A stretch of DNA of 64,000 nucleotides from Ktedonobacter robiniae. GTDB lineage: Bacteria > Chloroflexota > Ktedonobacteria > Ktedonobacterales > Ktedonobacteraceae. The stretch is taken from assembly GCF_016587375.1 (NCBI RefSeq), contig NZ_BNJG01000001.1, positions 186,001-250,000 on the forward strand, given 5' to 3'. The position numbers were made by a program, and so were the translations under genes. Positions 16,444 through 24,953 of this stretch are shown piece by piece (position 1 is the first letter of the stretch; each line of letters starts with the position of its first letter). The notes under the pieces are model-generated. The model worked only from the letters and a program-made list of their open reading frames with translations. It had not been told where the DNA came from and searched no databases.

Positions 16444-16610
16444 ATGGCAAGCCATAAGCTTTATAAGCATCTACACTGTTATAGCCAGTACAGCGTTTAG
16501 TACAGCCACACCCACCAACTTACACAAGAAACCACAAATACCAACAAACAAGATATCGAGATTTTAAGCACTGGGAGGACAACCACCAATAGTCACAAAT
16601 AAACTGACTA
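16443..16610. repeat. att-like repeat C, the functional right arm
   Basis: Starts with AATGGCAAGCC at the stop of the last cargo gene. It contains the arm doublet (16485-16507) and runs into the attR core at 16611. Near-identical to repeat B. Confidence 0.8.
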
Positions 16611-16683
16611 GAATCTCTCCACCGGCACCTCCCTCGTATGAGGACGACGCTCTCAGGCCCATTCTAGACGTTCCTGAGGGCGT
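16611..16683. repeat. attR core and displaced tRNA terminator
   Basis: The first 25 bp equal attL exactly (tRNA-Leu 3' end). The rest is a diverged copy of the tRNA terminator (stem 16647-16657 with 16673-16683). Confidence 0.88.
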
Positions 16684-16737
16684 TTCCCTTTTTGGCGAAA
16701 CGCATCGTTGACAGCAAAAGTGACAGCAAAATGCCTT

Positions 16738-16842
16738 CTAGCTCCCCGGGGCATCGTCAGGTAGCCTCATCGCCTCCCGCTGCATCGTCGAGTCATACAT
16801 ATTTTAATACCTGAATCGCCACATTTGAGCTATGCTCTCCCG
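16738..16842 (-). pseudogene. Integrase C-terminal relic
   Basis: Read leftward, two frames together give EHSSNVAIQVLKYV and YDSTMQREAMRLPDDAP-stop. They correspond to the last catalytic His box and the C-terminal tail of a tyrosine integrase (compare LGHSQISMTLDIYSHVLPNM and QRDAIELL of the int at 6409). The rest is gone. The stop lies about 100 bp from the attR core, the same distance as the live int from attL, so it marks a second element in tandem. Confidence 0.65.
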
Positions 16843-16874
16843 GTTGCCTAAGCGACGGGGTCGCTTAGGCAACC
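16842..16874. terminator. 14-bp hairpin beside the integrase relic
   Basis: Perfect stem 16842-16855 with 16861-16874 and a 5-nt loop. It lies downstream of the leftward SDR pseudogene and abuts the truncation point of the integrase relic. Terminator-like, without a T-run. Confidence 0.5.
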
Positions 16875-16928
16875 ACTCCTGGCCCGAAAACATGCTCGCT
16901 CTTCACGCTTTTTCCTACGTACTTCGCG

Positions 16929-17525
16929 TTAGATAGCTATGCGCCCTCCATCAACGTGGAGCGTCATCCCATGCACAAAGTTTGCCTCATTGCTGGCCAA
17001 ATAGACGGCAGCGTCCGCAATCTCAGAGGGACTCGCCACTCTCCTTGCTGGTGCTTGTTGGGCAAGCTGATCCAGAGCCTCTCCCAGGAATTCGGTACCG
17101 GGAGTACGGGTTGGACCAGGCGAAATAGCATTGACATTGACACCGCTGGGACCAAACTCCGCCGCTCAGGACTTGGTAAGCAGTGTGAGTGCCGCCTTCG
17201 TTGCCCCATAGGTAGCAAATCCAGATTGCCCAATATGAGCAAACATAGTCGTAATATTGACAACTTTTCCTAACTTTCGTTCAACCGTAAGAGGAGCCAG
17301 GGCTGCTGTGAGATAAAACGGACATTTCAGATTCGTTGCAGCAACTGTATCGAAGGCGGCCTCGTCCGTTTGTACGATTGGGCCAACGATTCCGGTTCCC
17401 GCATTGTTCACCAGAATATCGATAGGACCGAACACTTCACTTGCCTTCCTGGCAAGACGGTCGGATTCTGCCTTGGTGATGAGATCTGCTCGGACGTATG
17501 CAGCCGTTCCTCCAATGTTCCTCAT
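16929..17525 (-). pseudogene. Short-chain dehydrogenase, truncated and with a stop
   Basis: NAD(P)-dependent SDR oxidoreductase remnant. Visible: ADLITKAESDRL, DILVNNAGTG, the catalytic Ser region (VVNITTMFAHIG), YGATKAALTLLTK (YxxxK), then after an in-frame TGA (17166-17168) AAEFGPSGVNVNAISPGPTR and VHGMTLHVDGGRIAI. The TGA stands where homologues have Trp (LTKSWAAEFGP). The N-terminal cofactor-binding GxxxGxG strand is missing. Both defects make it non-functional. Confidence 0.8.
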
Positions 17526-17582
17526 CGATCTTCATTGCCAGGGAACCCACTCGACATCACTGAACGAAGGTCTGCATGGCGG

Positions 17583-17960
17583 CTAGGCACGTCTGGGAAG
17601 TTGCTGAAATGACCAGCGATTGCCATCAGGATCGCTAAAGTGGGCGAAATCTCCCCAAGGCTGCACATCAATCTCACTGATATCCACGCCCCGTTTCACC
17701 AGTTCTTCTCGGACAGCTCTCACATCCTCGACCACCAGGAGGCCACCTTCGAGTGATCCAGGCTGCATTTTGGTAATACCCACGCCGAATGCGATAGAGC
17801 AGGCCGAACCAGGAGGGGTCAATTGAACAAAACGCAGATTCTCGTTGACCTGGTGGTCATGGTCTGCGTGAAAGCCGATCTTCTCGGTATAAAAAGCCTT
17901 TGCGCGATCAACGTCTGTGACGGGTACGATAGCCAATTCGAGTTTCATTTGCATAGTCAT
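17583..17960 (-). CDS. VOC-superfamily (glyoxalase/bleomycin-resistance-like) protein
   Basis: 125 aa, one beta-alpha-beta-beta-beta repeat pair: KLELAIVPVTDVDRAKAFY, EKIGFHADHDH, LRFVQLTPPGSACSIAFG, then GGLLVVEDVRAVREELVKRG and DFAHFSDPDGNRWSFQQ. VOC proteins bind metals and act as lyases, dioxygenases or drug-binding resistance proteins; the substrate cannot be told. GAGGAG lies before the ATG at 17960. It neighbours a broken SDR gene on the same strand. Confidence 0.88.
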   Translation of the reverse strand: MTMQMKLELAIVPVTDVDRAKAFYTEKIGFHADHDHQVNENLRFVQLTPPGSACSIAFGVGITKMQPGSLEGGLLVVEDVRAVREELVKRGVDISEIDVQPWGDFAHFSDPDGNRWSFQQLPRRA

Positions 17961-18221
17961 AGTTTTCTCCTCTTCATTCGTGCTTAACCGTTTCTTCTGT
18001 TCTCAGTATACGCTGAAAGGAGGGCAAAAACGATCCTCATTTTCCCGAGTTCCACAATCTTCTTACGCATTACCTGAGATAATGGTACTCTAGACCCATC
18101 CACAGGTTCTCTCACCCCGACAGAAAAGGTGTTCAAAGAGAGAGAGGTCCACAGGCTCCGCGGGTTCCCTTAGTTACATACGTAGTCATCCAATCACAAA
18201 AACAAGAAGGATACTTAAACT

Positions 18222-18399
18222 ATGCGTGAGCAACTGCATATTCCAGAGGAATGCCTTCGAGCCATCCTACAGGAAGAGTATGGTGACCGCCGTCACATTC
18301 GCTCTTCTTCCCCAGCGACTCGATTTCAACGCGTTTGTGTATTGCGTGGTGAGCAACGATGGAACCCGCTATCTGCTCAAACTTACATCCAGATTATAA
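18222..18399 (+). pseudogene. Aminoglycoside phosphotransferase family, N-terminal remnant
   Basis: ATG at 18222 begins MREQLHIPEECLRAILQEEY. After a frame change near 18283 the sequence continues VTAVTFALLPQRLDFNAF and VYCVVSNDGTRYLLKLTSR to a TAA at 18397-18399. This is the start of an APH/choline-kinase-like N-lobe with its nucleotide-binding strands. The rest of the kinase is absent. Confidence 0.55.
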
Positions 18400-18739
18400 A
18401 TAGTGCCATCAGGTTTGGGGCGAGATAGATATCCTTATCAATTCCTTATCAATTATATGGAGAAAAATTTGTCAAGTGGTAGAAGGAATGGTCAATTTCT
18501 TTCCTGAGGCAAGGAGGCTCTTTATCGCAGAGGATAAACCATATTTGTGGCTCCTTTGGCTGTCAACAGATTGACCATCTCGCACAGATGATCACTTGAA
18601 CCTGCACTAGCCACCATCCGCACCAGCCGGCAGCGCTCCTGCGGTGTCGACTCCCGGCACGACATCGACACCGAGCACGATCACCGTGAGGTGGCCGCCG
18701 CGCTGCACGCCACCGCCGCGTCGATGCTGATCAAAAAGC
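18400..18739. other. Gene-free stretch with GC-rich debris
   Basis: 18400-18600 shows nothing. From about 18605 base composition turns strongly GC-rich. The plus strand reads an open but unrecognised segment (DIDTEHDHREVAAALHATAA) without a start, probably the tail of the foreign block carrying the DUF899 gene. Confidence 0.4.
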
Positions 18740-19537
18740 TCACGGCTGGTTTTGGCAGTCGTGTGGGGCGGTGGCGGTGGCCTTGGTGCCCAGGTCGTCG
18801 GAGCGTCCAGCCGCCAGCCGGGACCATTGGGCAGTGGGACGTCCGTCCGTGCGGAACTGTTCGCCGGCGTTTTCCCACCGTTGCGGCCAGCCAGTGGGCG
18901 AGTCTTCCCAGGTTTCCTGCCGTCCATACACGGTCATATCCAACAGCCCGTAGCTGGGGGCCATCGCCTCCACGCCGCGGCCGCTGGTCCAGTAGGTTTC
19001 GAACACGTGGTCGCCGCGCCGCAGGTAGCACACCAGCATGCCGAACCAGCGCCCGGCGAGCAGGGCGTCGGCGGAGTCTTGCGCCGAGTACCACGGGACG
19101 TCCCACCCCATGAAGTCGCGATAACGAACGCTCTCCTCGTACGGACCTTGGCAGAACGTGGTATAAGTGACGTCGCGAGAATGAAGGTAGGACAGCTCGC
19201 GAACATGGCCATTGAAGAAGGTGCAGCCCTCACACTGGGCCCCGGAGGGTTGACCGGTGTGCCACATGTGAAAGTAGGTGATCAGCTGTCGACGGCCCTC
19301 GAAGACCTCCAGCAACGTGACCGGTCCGTGCGGACCGATCAGCGTGATGGTGGGGTCCACCTCCACCATCGGCAGAAGCCTTCGAGCCGCCGCGATCTCA
19401 TCCCCTTGGCGGGTGTGCGCCTTTTCCCGAACCAGCAGCGTGTCCAGTTCCGCCTGCCAGATGGCCCGGTCGACCACCACAGGCAGCGCAGAGGTGTCAC
19501 TGCCTGTGATGAAATTGTGCTGATCAGATGTATTCAT
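18740..19537 (-). CDS. DUF899 (thioredoxin-like fold) protein
   Basis: 265 aa with the DUF899 layout: LDTLLVREKAHTRQGDEIAA, LPMVEV, LLEVFEGRRQLITYFHMW, CEGCTFF (the redox-like Cys pair), WDVPWYSAQ and YGLLDMTVYGRQE. The family is predicted to be thioredoxin-related, but its biochemical role is unknown. AAGGAAA precedes the ATG. It is much richer in G+C than its neighbours, as expected for transfer from an actinobacterium-like donor. The C-terminal 30 residues are less typical and may be altered. Confidence 0.85.
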   Translation of the reverse strand: MNTSDQHNFITGSDTSALPVVVDRAIWQAELDTLLVREKAHTRQGDEIAAARRLLPMVEVDPTITLIGPHGPVTLLEVFEGRRQLITYFHMWHTGQPSGAQCEGCTFFNGHVRELSYLHSRDVTYTTFCQGPYEESVRYRDFMGWDVPWYSAQDSADALLAGRWFGMLVCYLRRGDHVFETYWTSGRGVEAMAPSYGLLDMTVYGRQETWEDSPTGWPQRWENAGEQFRTDGRPTAQWSRLAAGRSDDLGTKATATAPHDCQNQP

Positions 19538-19752
19538 AGGTGTTTCCTTCTTTCATCTCCCTCTTGCATTCATGATGACTGATGGGGAGAATAGATCTCC
19601 TTGCAATTCGCAAGTACATCTATTCTACTGGCAGAGAAAGAAAAAAACTTCTCCCATCTTGCTCAAATCCTCGTTCCGCTACCGAAAGCCTAGCAAGTGT
19701 GCGGTCTACTCGCCTTAAGCTGATCAACACGCTCCCTCGCCTCTTTTTCACC

Positions 19753-19787
19753 AGAAAAAAGCATGCTCTCTCAGCATACTTTTTTCT
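19753..19787. terminator. Bidirectional terminator
   Basis: 15-bp stem with one mismatch (19753-19767 with 19773-19787) flanked by an A6 and a T6 run, so usable on both strands. It serves the leftward MocR gene. No gene is seen in 19538-19892. Confidence 0.75.
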
Positions 19788-19892
19788 GCTCCTTTCCCCA
19801 GGAGGTCGATGGGCCCGTCTTCTCTCTCTACCACTTTAGCATTTTCTGCCAATTGGCTACCTCACCATCTTAGCGACAACATCGGGCCCATT

Positions 19893-21404
19893 TTATGAGT
19901 GAAGCACATGTGCCAGTTGATGAACGCCAGCCTGAATCTCCTGCTCATTCACTGCCCCATAGCCGAGAACGAGACCGCCTCGTTGAGGTAAACCCAGCGC
20001 CAACTTGGAAAGAGGCACTACTTCGAGTCCACGTGCTCCTGCCCGTTGTGACATCCGCTGTTCATCCATTTCTGGTGGTAACCAGCACAGAAGATGCAAG
20101 CCTGCCTGCGGCGGCTGTACTTCCACCAGGTCTCCAAGTTCCCGCTGAAGCAATTCGATGAGTATGGCTCTTCTGGCTGCATAGATCTCTCGCATATGCC
20201 GGATGTGATGCAGAAAATACCTTTTGGCGATAAACGCTTCCAGGATCAGCTGCTCAAGAATAGGCACATGGGTGTGCGTACAACTGCACAGATTGGCAAA
20301 AGGTGATATAAGCTGAAGCGGCACGATCAGATACCCTATGCGTAATGCCGGAAAAAGAACTTTGCTGAATGTTCCAATGTAGATGACGCGCTGAGCGGTA
20401 TCGAGTCCCTGTAAGGCATCGAGCGGTCGACCACTGAAGCGGTAATCACTGTCATAGTCATCTTCGAGAATCCAGGCATTGGTCTGGTTCGCCCATTGGA
20501 GGAGGGCAAATCGTTGCGACAGATGCATGGTGACACTCGAAGGAAATTGATGCGATGGAGTGACGTAGGCCAGGCGAGCTTGTGGGTAGCGCTTTTGTCC
20601 GACTTCGACATTCATCCCTTCCGACGTCACAGGGATAGGAGCCAGTTGTGCACCAGCATTACGTAGGGCTTGTTGCGCTCCTGGATATCCTGGATCTTCA
20701 ATCCAGGCAAGCTCCCCTGGATTGAGGAGGAGGCGAGCTGCCATATCTAACGCTGATTGCGCGCCTGGCACAAGAAGAACTTGCTCTGCCAGGCAATGCA
20801 CGCCTCGTGTGATGCTCACATGAGAGGCGATTGCTTCGCGCAATGGATAGTAACCTACAACCTCTTGATAATCGGCCACGCTTCTGAGCGTCGATCGTGC
20901 GCAGTGGGCAGCAATCTGGCTCCACTGCTGAAAGGGAAATGCGCGTAGCTCCGGGACGCCCTCGCGAAAAGCGCGTGGAGCATTGGGTCGAGGATAGGTC
21001 AGCGGAGAGCGGACAGGTGCCTGGCGCGTCAAATCCTCTCCCAGGAGAGATAAGGAGAAGGGAACGTGTGTGCTCTCGTCAGGAGATGTTTTCCCCTGGG
21101 GAGCTGCGCTTGGAATGAAAAAGGTCTCAGGAAGGTCACATGCCACCCTGGTCCCCTGGCCAACCTTCCTCTCAAGATATCCTTCCGCACAGAGTTGTTC
21201 ATAGGCATTACTTGCTGTATTACGAGAAATACCTAACTCACTCGCGAGAACCCGTGTTGATGGGAGGCGTTGACCTGGCTGTAATTGACCACTGAGGATA
21301 GCATGACGTAGTCGGTCGTACAACTGGCGGTGCAATGGCATCGTTAATGCGCGATTGAGTGTGATGTCTGCTGTATTTTGAAGTGTGTGTTGTCTTTTCG
21401 ACAT
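19893..21404 (-). CDS. MocR-type transcriptional regulator (GntR HTH + aminotransferase)
   Basis: 503 aa. Residues about 20-90 form a GntR winged helix (MPLHRQLYDRLRHAILSGQL, LPSTRVLASELGISRNTASN, then AYEQLCAEGYLERKVGQGT). From about 150 it has a fold-type-I aminotransferase domain with EDDYDSDYRFSG and the PLP-lysine motif YIGTFSKVLFPALRIGYL. MocR proteins such as PdxR and GabR sense PLP or amino-acid adducts and control vitamin B6 or amino-acid genes. The target here is unclear: the divergent neighbourhood has no pdx or gab gene. The ATG lacks a clear ribosome site. Confidence 0.92.
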   Translation of the reverse strand: MSKRQHTLQNTADITLNRALTMPLHRQLYDRLRHAILSGQLQPGQRLPSTRVLASELGISRNTASNAYEQLCAEGYLERKVGQGTRVACDLPETFFIPSAAPQGKTSPDESTHVPFSLSLLGEDLTRQAPVRSPLTYPRPNAPRAFREGVPELRAFPFQQWSQIAAHCARSTLRSVADYQEVVGYYPLREAIASHVSITRGVHCLAEQVLLVPGAQSALDMAARLLLNPGELAWIEDPGYPGAQQALRNAGAQLAPIPVTSEGMNVEVGQKRYPQARLAYVTPSHQFPSSVTMHLSQRFALLQWANQTNAWILEDDYDSDYRFSGRPLDALQGLDTAQRVIYIGTFSKVLFPALRIGYLIVPLQLISPFANLCSCTHTHVPILEQLILEAFIAKRYFLHHIRHMREIYAARRAILIELLQRELGDLVEVQPPQAGLHLLCWLPPEMDEQRMSQRAGARGLEVVPLSKLALGLPQRGGLVLGYGAVNEQEIQAGVHQLAHVLHS

Positions 21405-21826
21405 GGGTGAAAAGGAAATCTCTACGAAATGGCTCCATCATGTTTGTAAAAATGACCCTTGAAAGGGCTCTCTTTCTAGACTATGCTTCTCTCACAAGCT
21501 ACAGGCTACGACTGATCTTCTTTGAGAAAACTCATCTAAAAAATACACAAGCGGCGCTTCTCTTCGTCCTGAATAGGGCATTTGACAGGCCGCCTACAAA
21601 CGATCCAGTCGCCTTCTATCGCCAGGTACAGCAACACTGGGACAGCCGTGCGAAGGAGAAGCACAAGATGGCTGGACAGTCCAAGCTGGCTTGGACTGTC
21701 CCCGACGAGGAGTCCGGCGTGGTCTAGAAAACCGAAGAAAAAAAGTACTCAGCGTCGTTCGTAGCATGGCAGATTTCCATCATGAAAGAGATGGGCCGTT
21801 AAAGAAGACAGAGGAAGATCAAAGAT

Positions 21827-22168
21827 ATGGAACCTCTCCCCTGCCGTTATCACACCTTTGGATCTGTTGAAAGCGATCGTCAAGAAGTGCAGCGTTTGCA
21901 ACAAGCGCAGCTGGAATATGGGGTCTATGCATGTATTCCCGGAACCCAGCACACCTATGAAGAGGTGATCCAATCGCTTGTCGGGCTCGATTTACGCCGG
22001 CAGTACGAAGAACGCAGGCAAAGAAACCACGCGTACGAACCAAAGCGGCACATAACCATCAAGATGAAAAGGAGGAACCAAAAGGAGACTCCTGATAAAA
22101 CAAGAGAACGAGCCATACAGCGGGACCTCTGGACCCACAACCATGGGGCTCAAGAAGACCATCGCTGA
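21827..22168 (+). CDS. Hypothetical basic protein
   Basis: 113 aa, not recognised. The first 65 residues look well folded (SDRQEVQRLQQAQLEYGVYA, then TYEEVIQSLVGLDLRRQYEE). The last 45 are very basic and low in complexity (KMKRRNQKETPDKTRERAIQ). GAGGA lies 9 nt before the ATG. It may form a unit with the repeat protein 68 bp downstream. 21405-21826 has no supported gene; a 114-codon frame there lacks a ribosome site. Confidence 0.4.
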   Translation: MEPLPCRYHTFGSVESDRQEVQRLQQAQLEYGVYACIPGTQHTYEEVIQSLVGLDLRRQYEERRQRNHAYEPKRHITIKMKRRNQKETPDKTRERAIQRDLWTHNHGAQEDHR

Positions 22169-22235
22169 GAAGAAAAAATGCAAAAACGGACAATAACAGA
22201 TGCATACAGCAATATGAGATAAAACGGGAGGAACC

Positions 22236-22517
22236 ATGAACACAAAAAAACACGTGCAGGCAATCGTTGGGCAATTGGGATTGATTGCTCTAGGAGAGGC
22301 TCAATTCTACTGGGGAAAGGAGAGAAAACAGATGACGACCATGCAAGAAGTGCAAGAAATCGTCGAGCAATTGGGATTGATTGATCTAGGAGAGGCTCAA
22401 TTCTACTGGGGAAAGGAAACAATGGAGAAAGACGTGAACGACAACAAGCGAAAACAACGCCTTGACGCGAAGGCGCCTATCGAGAGCCATTCTCTCTCTT
22501 TGCCGACCATGTCATGA
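22236..22517 (+). CDS. Small protein with two 32-aa tandem repeats
   Basis: 93 aa. Residues 8-39 and 40-71 are near-copies: VQAIVGQLGLIALGEAQFYW then GKE, and VQEIVEQLGLIDLGEAQFYW then GKE. The DNA repeats at a 96-bp period (22271 and 22367), so the duplication is recent. No family recognised. GGGAGGAACC precedes the ATG. The 20-residue unit looks like an amphipathic helix plus an aromatic tail. Confidence 0.5.
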   Translation: MNTKKHVQAIVGQLGLIALGEAQFYWGKERKQMTTMQEVQEIVEQLGLIDLGEAQFYWGKETMEKDVNDNKRKQRLDAKAPIESHSLSLPTMS

Positions 22518-22831
22518 CTCCCCAACGGATTCGGCTTGCCCCCAGGGGAAAGCTGTCGGCTCCTCAGCAATGTGGATCATCTCCGTTATTGGTTCGGGCT
22601 TCCTGTTGAAGGAAGGCTTGATCTCCAAACTCTCATGATGAGCCTTGATCTCATCCTCATGCGTTTCGAGAGAGGCATTGATAGCTTCTTTGCGACCACC
22701 CACCAATTTCTGGATAGCGAGGGTCGTAATATACCAGCGCTCTGCTCTAACGGACGGTGCGTCTCATTCCATTGCATCAGCGTATACACGGCACGTCGAT
22801 AGCGCTCATTACCCGCTTCAGGGGCCTTCAT
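22512..22831 (-). pseudogene. Frameshifted fragment, possibly recombinase/DNA-binding C-terminus
   Basis: Read leftward, one frame gives APEAGNERYRRAVYTLMQWN and the next gives RAERWYITTLAIQKLVGGRK, EAINASLETHEDEIKAHHES and FNRK before the stop at 22512. One base change near 22760 joins them. The order (helix with LMxWN, WxI, L-x-G-x-R-x-A-I, EIxAHHxxL) resembles C-terminal segments of protelomerase-like recombinases of cyanobacteria and Ktedonobacteria, from memory only. The N-terminal part is absent because the MFS gene ends there. Confidence 0.4.
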
Positions 22832-24255
22832 CCATGCTCCCTGGTTTCAGACGCTTGCTCGGTGGTTTGCACAAAGGCCTTGTCACGCCTGCCAGGCAGC
22901 ACCAAGCCAGAGATGGCCCCCATGAGAGCGAGAGCAGAGGCGACGCTGATAGCCGAGGCGAAGCCGTTGCTGAACGCCTGGGCGGAGCTGAAGTTTCCGA
23001 CCCCGGCAAACACCGCAGCCAGGATTGCGACCCCGAACACCCCGCTGAGCTGGCGCAGCATGCTGAACGTGCCGGACGCCTTGCCAATCTCGTGAACTGC
23101 GACCGAGTTGATGACCGCGTTTTGGGTCGCAGGGATTGCCATCGAGGCACCACAGCCAGCAATGATCAGCGGCGCAACGAGTTCAGGGTAGGGAAGGTCG
23201 GGCATGGCGATCAGTGCGATCCAGATCATTCCGGCTGCTTCTGCAAGCAGCCCAACGACAATAAGTACACGCTCACCCACCCGGTTGACCAGGGCTCCTG
23301 CGATCGGGGCGGCCACGAACAGGGTGGCCGTCCAGGGGAGCAGGCGCAGCCCGGAAGCAAGGGGCCCGTAGCCCTGCGCGGTCTGCAAGAACTGCGCCAT
23401 AAAGAACACGGCACCGTTCATTGACGCGAAGAGCAAGAAGTTCGCCGCGTTGCCCGAGGAGAAGGCGCGTGAACGGAAAAAGCGCATCGGCACCATCGGC
23501 ACGTGGACGCGTAGCTCCCAGGCCACTAAGGTCACCACAAGCCCTGTCCCGGCCAAGAGCGTTGCGACGACCTCAAAGCTCCCCCAGCCCGCCCGGTTTC
23601 CACGCACCAGCCCCCACGCCAACCCCAGGGCCGCGCCGCTCACCAGCAGCAAGCCACCGAGGTCGAGTACTGTGCGTGGGCCCCTGCTCTCCGGGACGCG
23701 AAGAGACACGAGGACAATGACCAGCAGGCCGATGGGAACATTGAGCCAGAAAATCCACTGCCAGGCAAGACCTCCGGCGATGGCGCCCCCCACTACTGGG
23801 CCAGCAATGAGGGCCAGCCCGGTCACGCTCCCGAAGATCCCCAGGGCTCGCCCTCGCTGCGCAGGCTCGAACGCCGCCGAGAGCAGCGTCAGGGCCAGCG
23901 GCAGCATCAGCGCCGCGCCACACCCCTGAACCGCGCGCGCGGTGATCAGGGCGCCGATGGTGGGTGCGAGCGCACAGGCTGCCGAGGCTGCCACGAACAG
24001 CAAGAGGCCTGCAACGAACAGGCACCGACGCCCAAAGCGGTCGCCCAGGGCCGTGCCCGTCAACAGGAGTACCGCGAACGTCAGGATGTAAGCGTTCACC
24101 ATCCACTCCAGCTCCTCGATGGAGGCCCCCAATTGCAGACGGATCGTGGAAAGCGCAGTCGAGACGACCTGTACGTCGAGCGAGATCATAAATGATGCCA
24201 CCGATGTGAGCGCCAGAGCCCAGATGCTCGCCGCTTTTTTGCTTTTTTCTTTCAT
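22828..24255 (-). CDS. MFS drug:H+ antiporter, DHA2 (EmrB/QacA) family
   Basis: About 475 aa with 14 predicted membrane helices. Motif A is ALGDRFGRRC (loop 2-3). The helix-1 signature is SVASFMISLDVQVVSTAL, and motif C-like glycines follow in GSVTGLALIAGPVVGGAIAG. These proteins export lipophilic drugs or antibiotics using the proton gradient. The ATG at 24255 follows AGAGG; the longer start at 24282 is not preferred. It is GC-rich relative to its flanks. No adjacent TetR or MarR regulator is seen. Confidence 0.92.
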   Translation of the reverse strand: MKEKSKKAASIWALALTSVASFMISLDVQVVSTALSTIRLQLGASIEELEWMVNAYILTFAVLLLTGTALGDRFGRRCLFVAGLLLFVAASAACALAPTIGALITARAVQGCGAALMLPLALTLLSAAFEPAQRGRALGIFGSVTGLALIAGPVVGGAIAGGLAWQWIFWLNVPIGLLVIVLVSLRVPESRGPRTVLDLGGLLLVSGAALGLAWGLVRGNRAGWGSFEVVATLLAGTGLVVTLVAWELRVHVPMVPMRFFRSRAFSSGNAANFLLFASMNGAVFFMAQFLQTAQGYGPLASGLRLLPWTATLFVAAPIAGALVNRVGERVLIVVGLLAEAAGMIWIALIAMPDLPYPELVAPLIIAGCGASMAIPATQNAVINSVAVHEIGKASGTFSMLRQLSGVFGVAILAAVFAGVGNFSSAQAFSNGFASAISVASALALMGAISGLVLPGRRDKAFVQTTEQASETREHG

Positions 24256-24953
24256 CAATTTCCTCTTTTCAACTTCATACAAAGACTCCCCTTAGATGTC
24301 GAACACAGGAGTAATTAAGACAAGGCCATCATCAGAGAAGGTCAAAGGCTCGCGCCAGACCAAAGGAAGGTTGGTACCGCCATCGCAGCACGCGCAGCGA
24401 TGACTTGCTTCTCAATCGAGATAGACACTGGTGAGACTGTGAGGAAGAGCAAAACTGTGCGGCATGATTGGGGAGAATTGCGGCTTTGCTCACACTGGGA
24501 GAGAGCAGAGAGAGGCGCACCGGTCGATCTTCGATACAATGGGTGAGTACTGAAATCATCAGATGCAGAAAACTCCTCGGTGAGGCCGCACAGTTTTGCT
24601 CTTCACTCCAGTCTCATAAGTAGACATCCAGGCGGAGGCGACACGACAAGGTTGGGTGATCTGACACTTATCCTGCGTCTGCATCATCCAAGCAATCAGG
24701 TCGGGCTGATCAGAGGAGGGCCATGCTAAAGAACTTTGCCCTCAAACATCCCGCCTTCGTCGGTCGATCAGTCCGTGACGTAAAAGCCGAAGCCGACTTC
24801 TACGAGAAGACATGCAGGCGCAATCCTGCAAACATACTATGGAAGCATCCATGTATGATAGAATCGAGAACAGGCATGTGGTGTTCCAGACACGCCCCTG
24901 ACTGATCACGCTTATGATCAGGGAAGGATCAAGACAGAGATGAGGGAAGCAGT
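24256..24953. other. Intergenic, no supported gene
   Basis: Divergent region between the MFS gene and the ECF sigma remnant. Frames of 60-85 codons exist on both strands but lack ribosome sites and family resemblance. Confidence 0.5.

Larger units (their letters stand above)
6272..16635. mobile_element. 10.3-kb tRNA-Leu integrative element with HUH Rep
   Basis: Bounded by perfect 25-bp direct repeats, attL in the tRNA gene and attR at 16611. The left half carries integrase, excisionase and a rolling-circle Rep in one leftward operon plus a long inverted-repeat region, the layout of replicating integrative elements such as actinobacterial AICEs. No FtsK/TraB translocase, relaxase other than Rep, or type IV secretion gene is visible, so spread to other cells would need help. 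The right half holds rightward cargo cassettes separated by att-like repeats. The integrase is frameshifted, so present mobility is doubtful. Confidence 0.88.

Noticed and set aside
18594..18610. 16-bp match (CTTGAACCTGCACTAG) to 58285-58301
   Set aside because: A single 16-mer match is expected about 0.5 times by chance in 64 kb; no flanking similarity.
21383..21727. 114-codon open frame upstream of the MocR gene
   Set aside because: Begins inside the MocR gene, no ribosome site, no recognisable fold; only its last 45 codons look faintly protein-like.
22645..23424. Long plus-strand frames opposite the MFS gene
   Set aside because: Shadow frames of a GC-rich gene: Arg/Gly/His-rich, no family resemblance.
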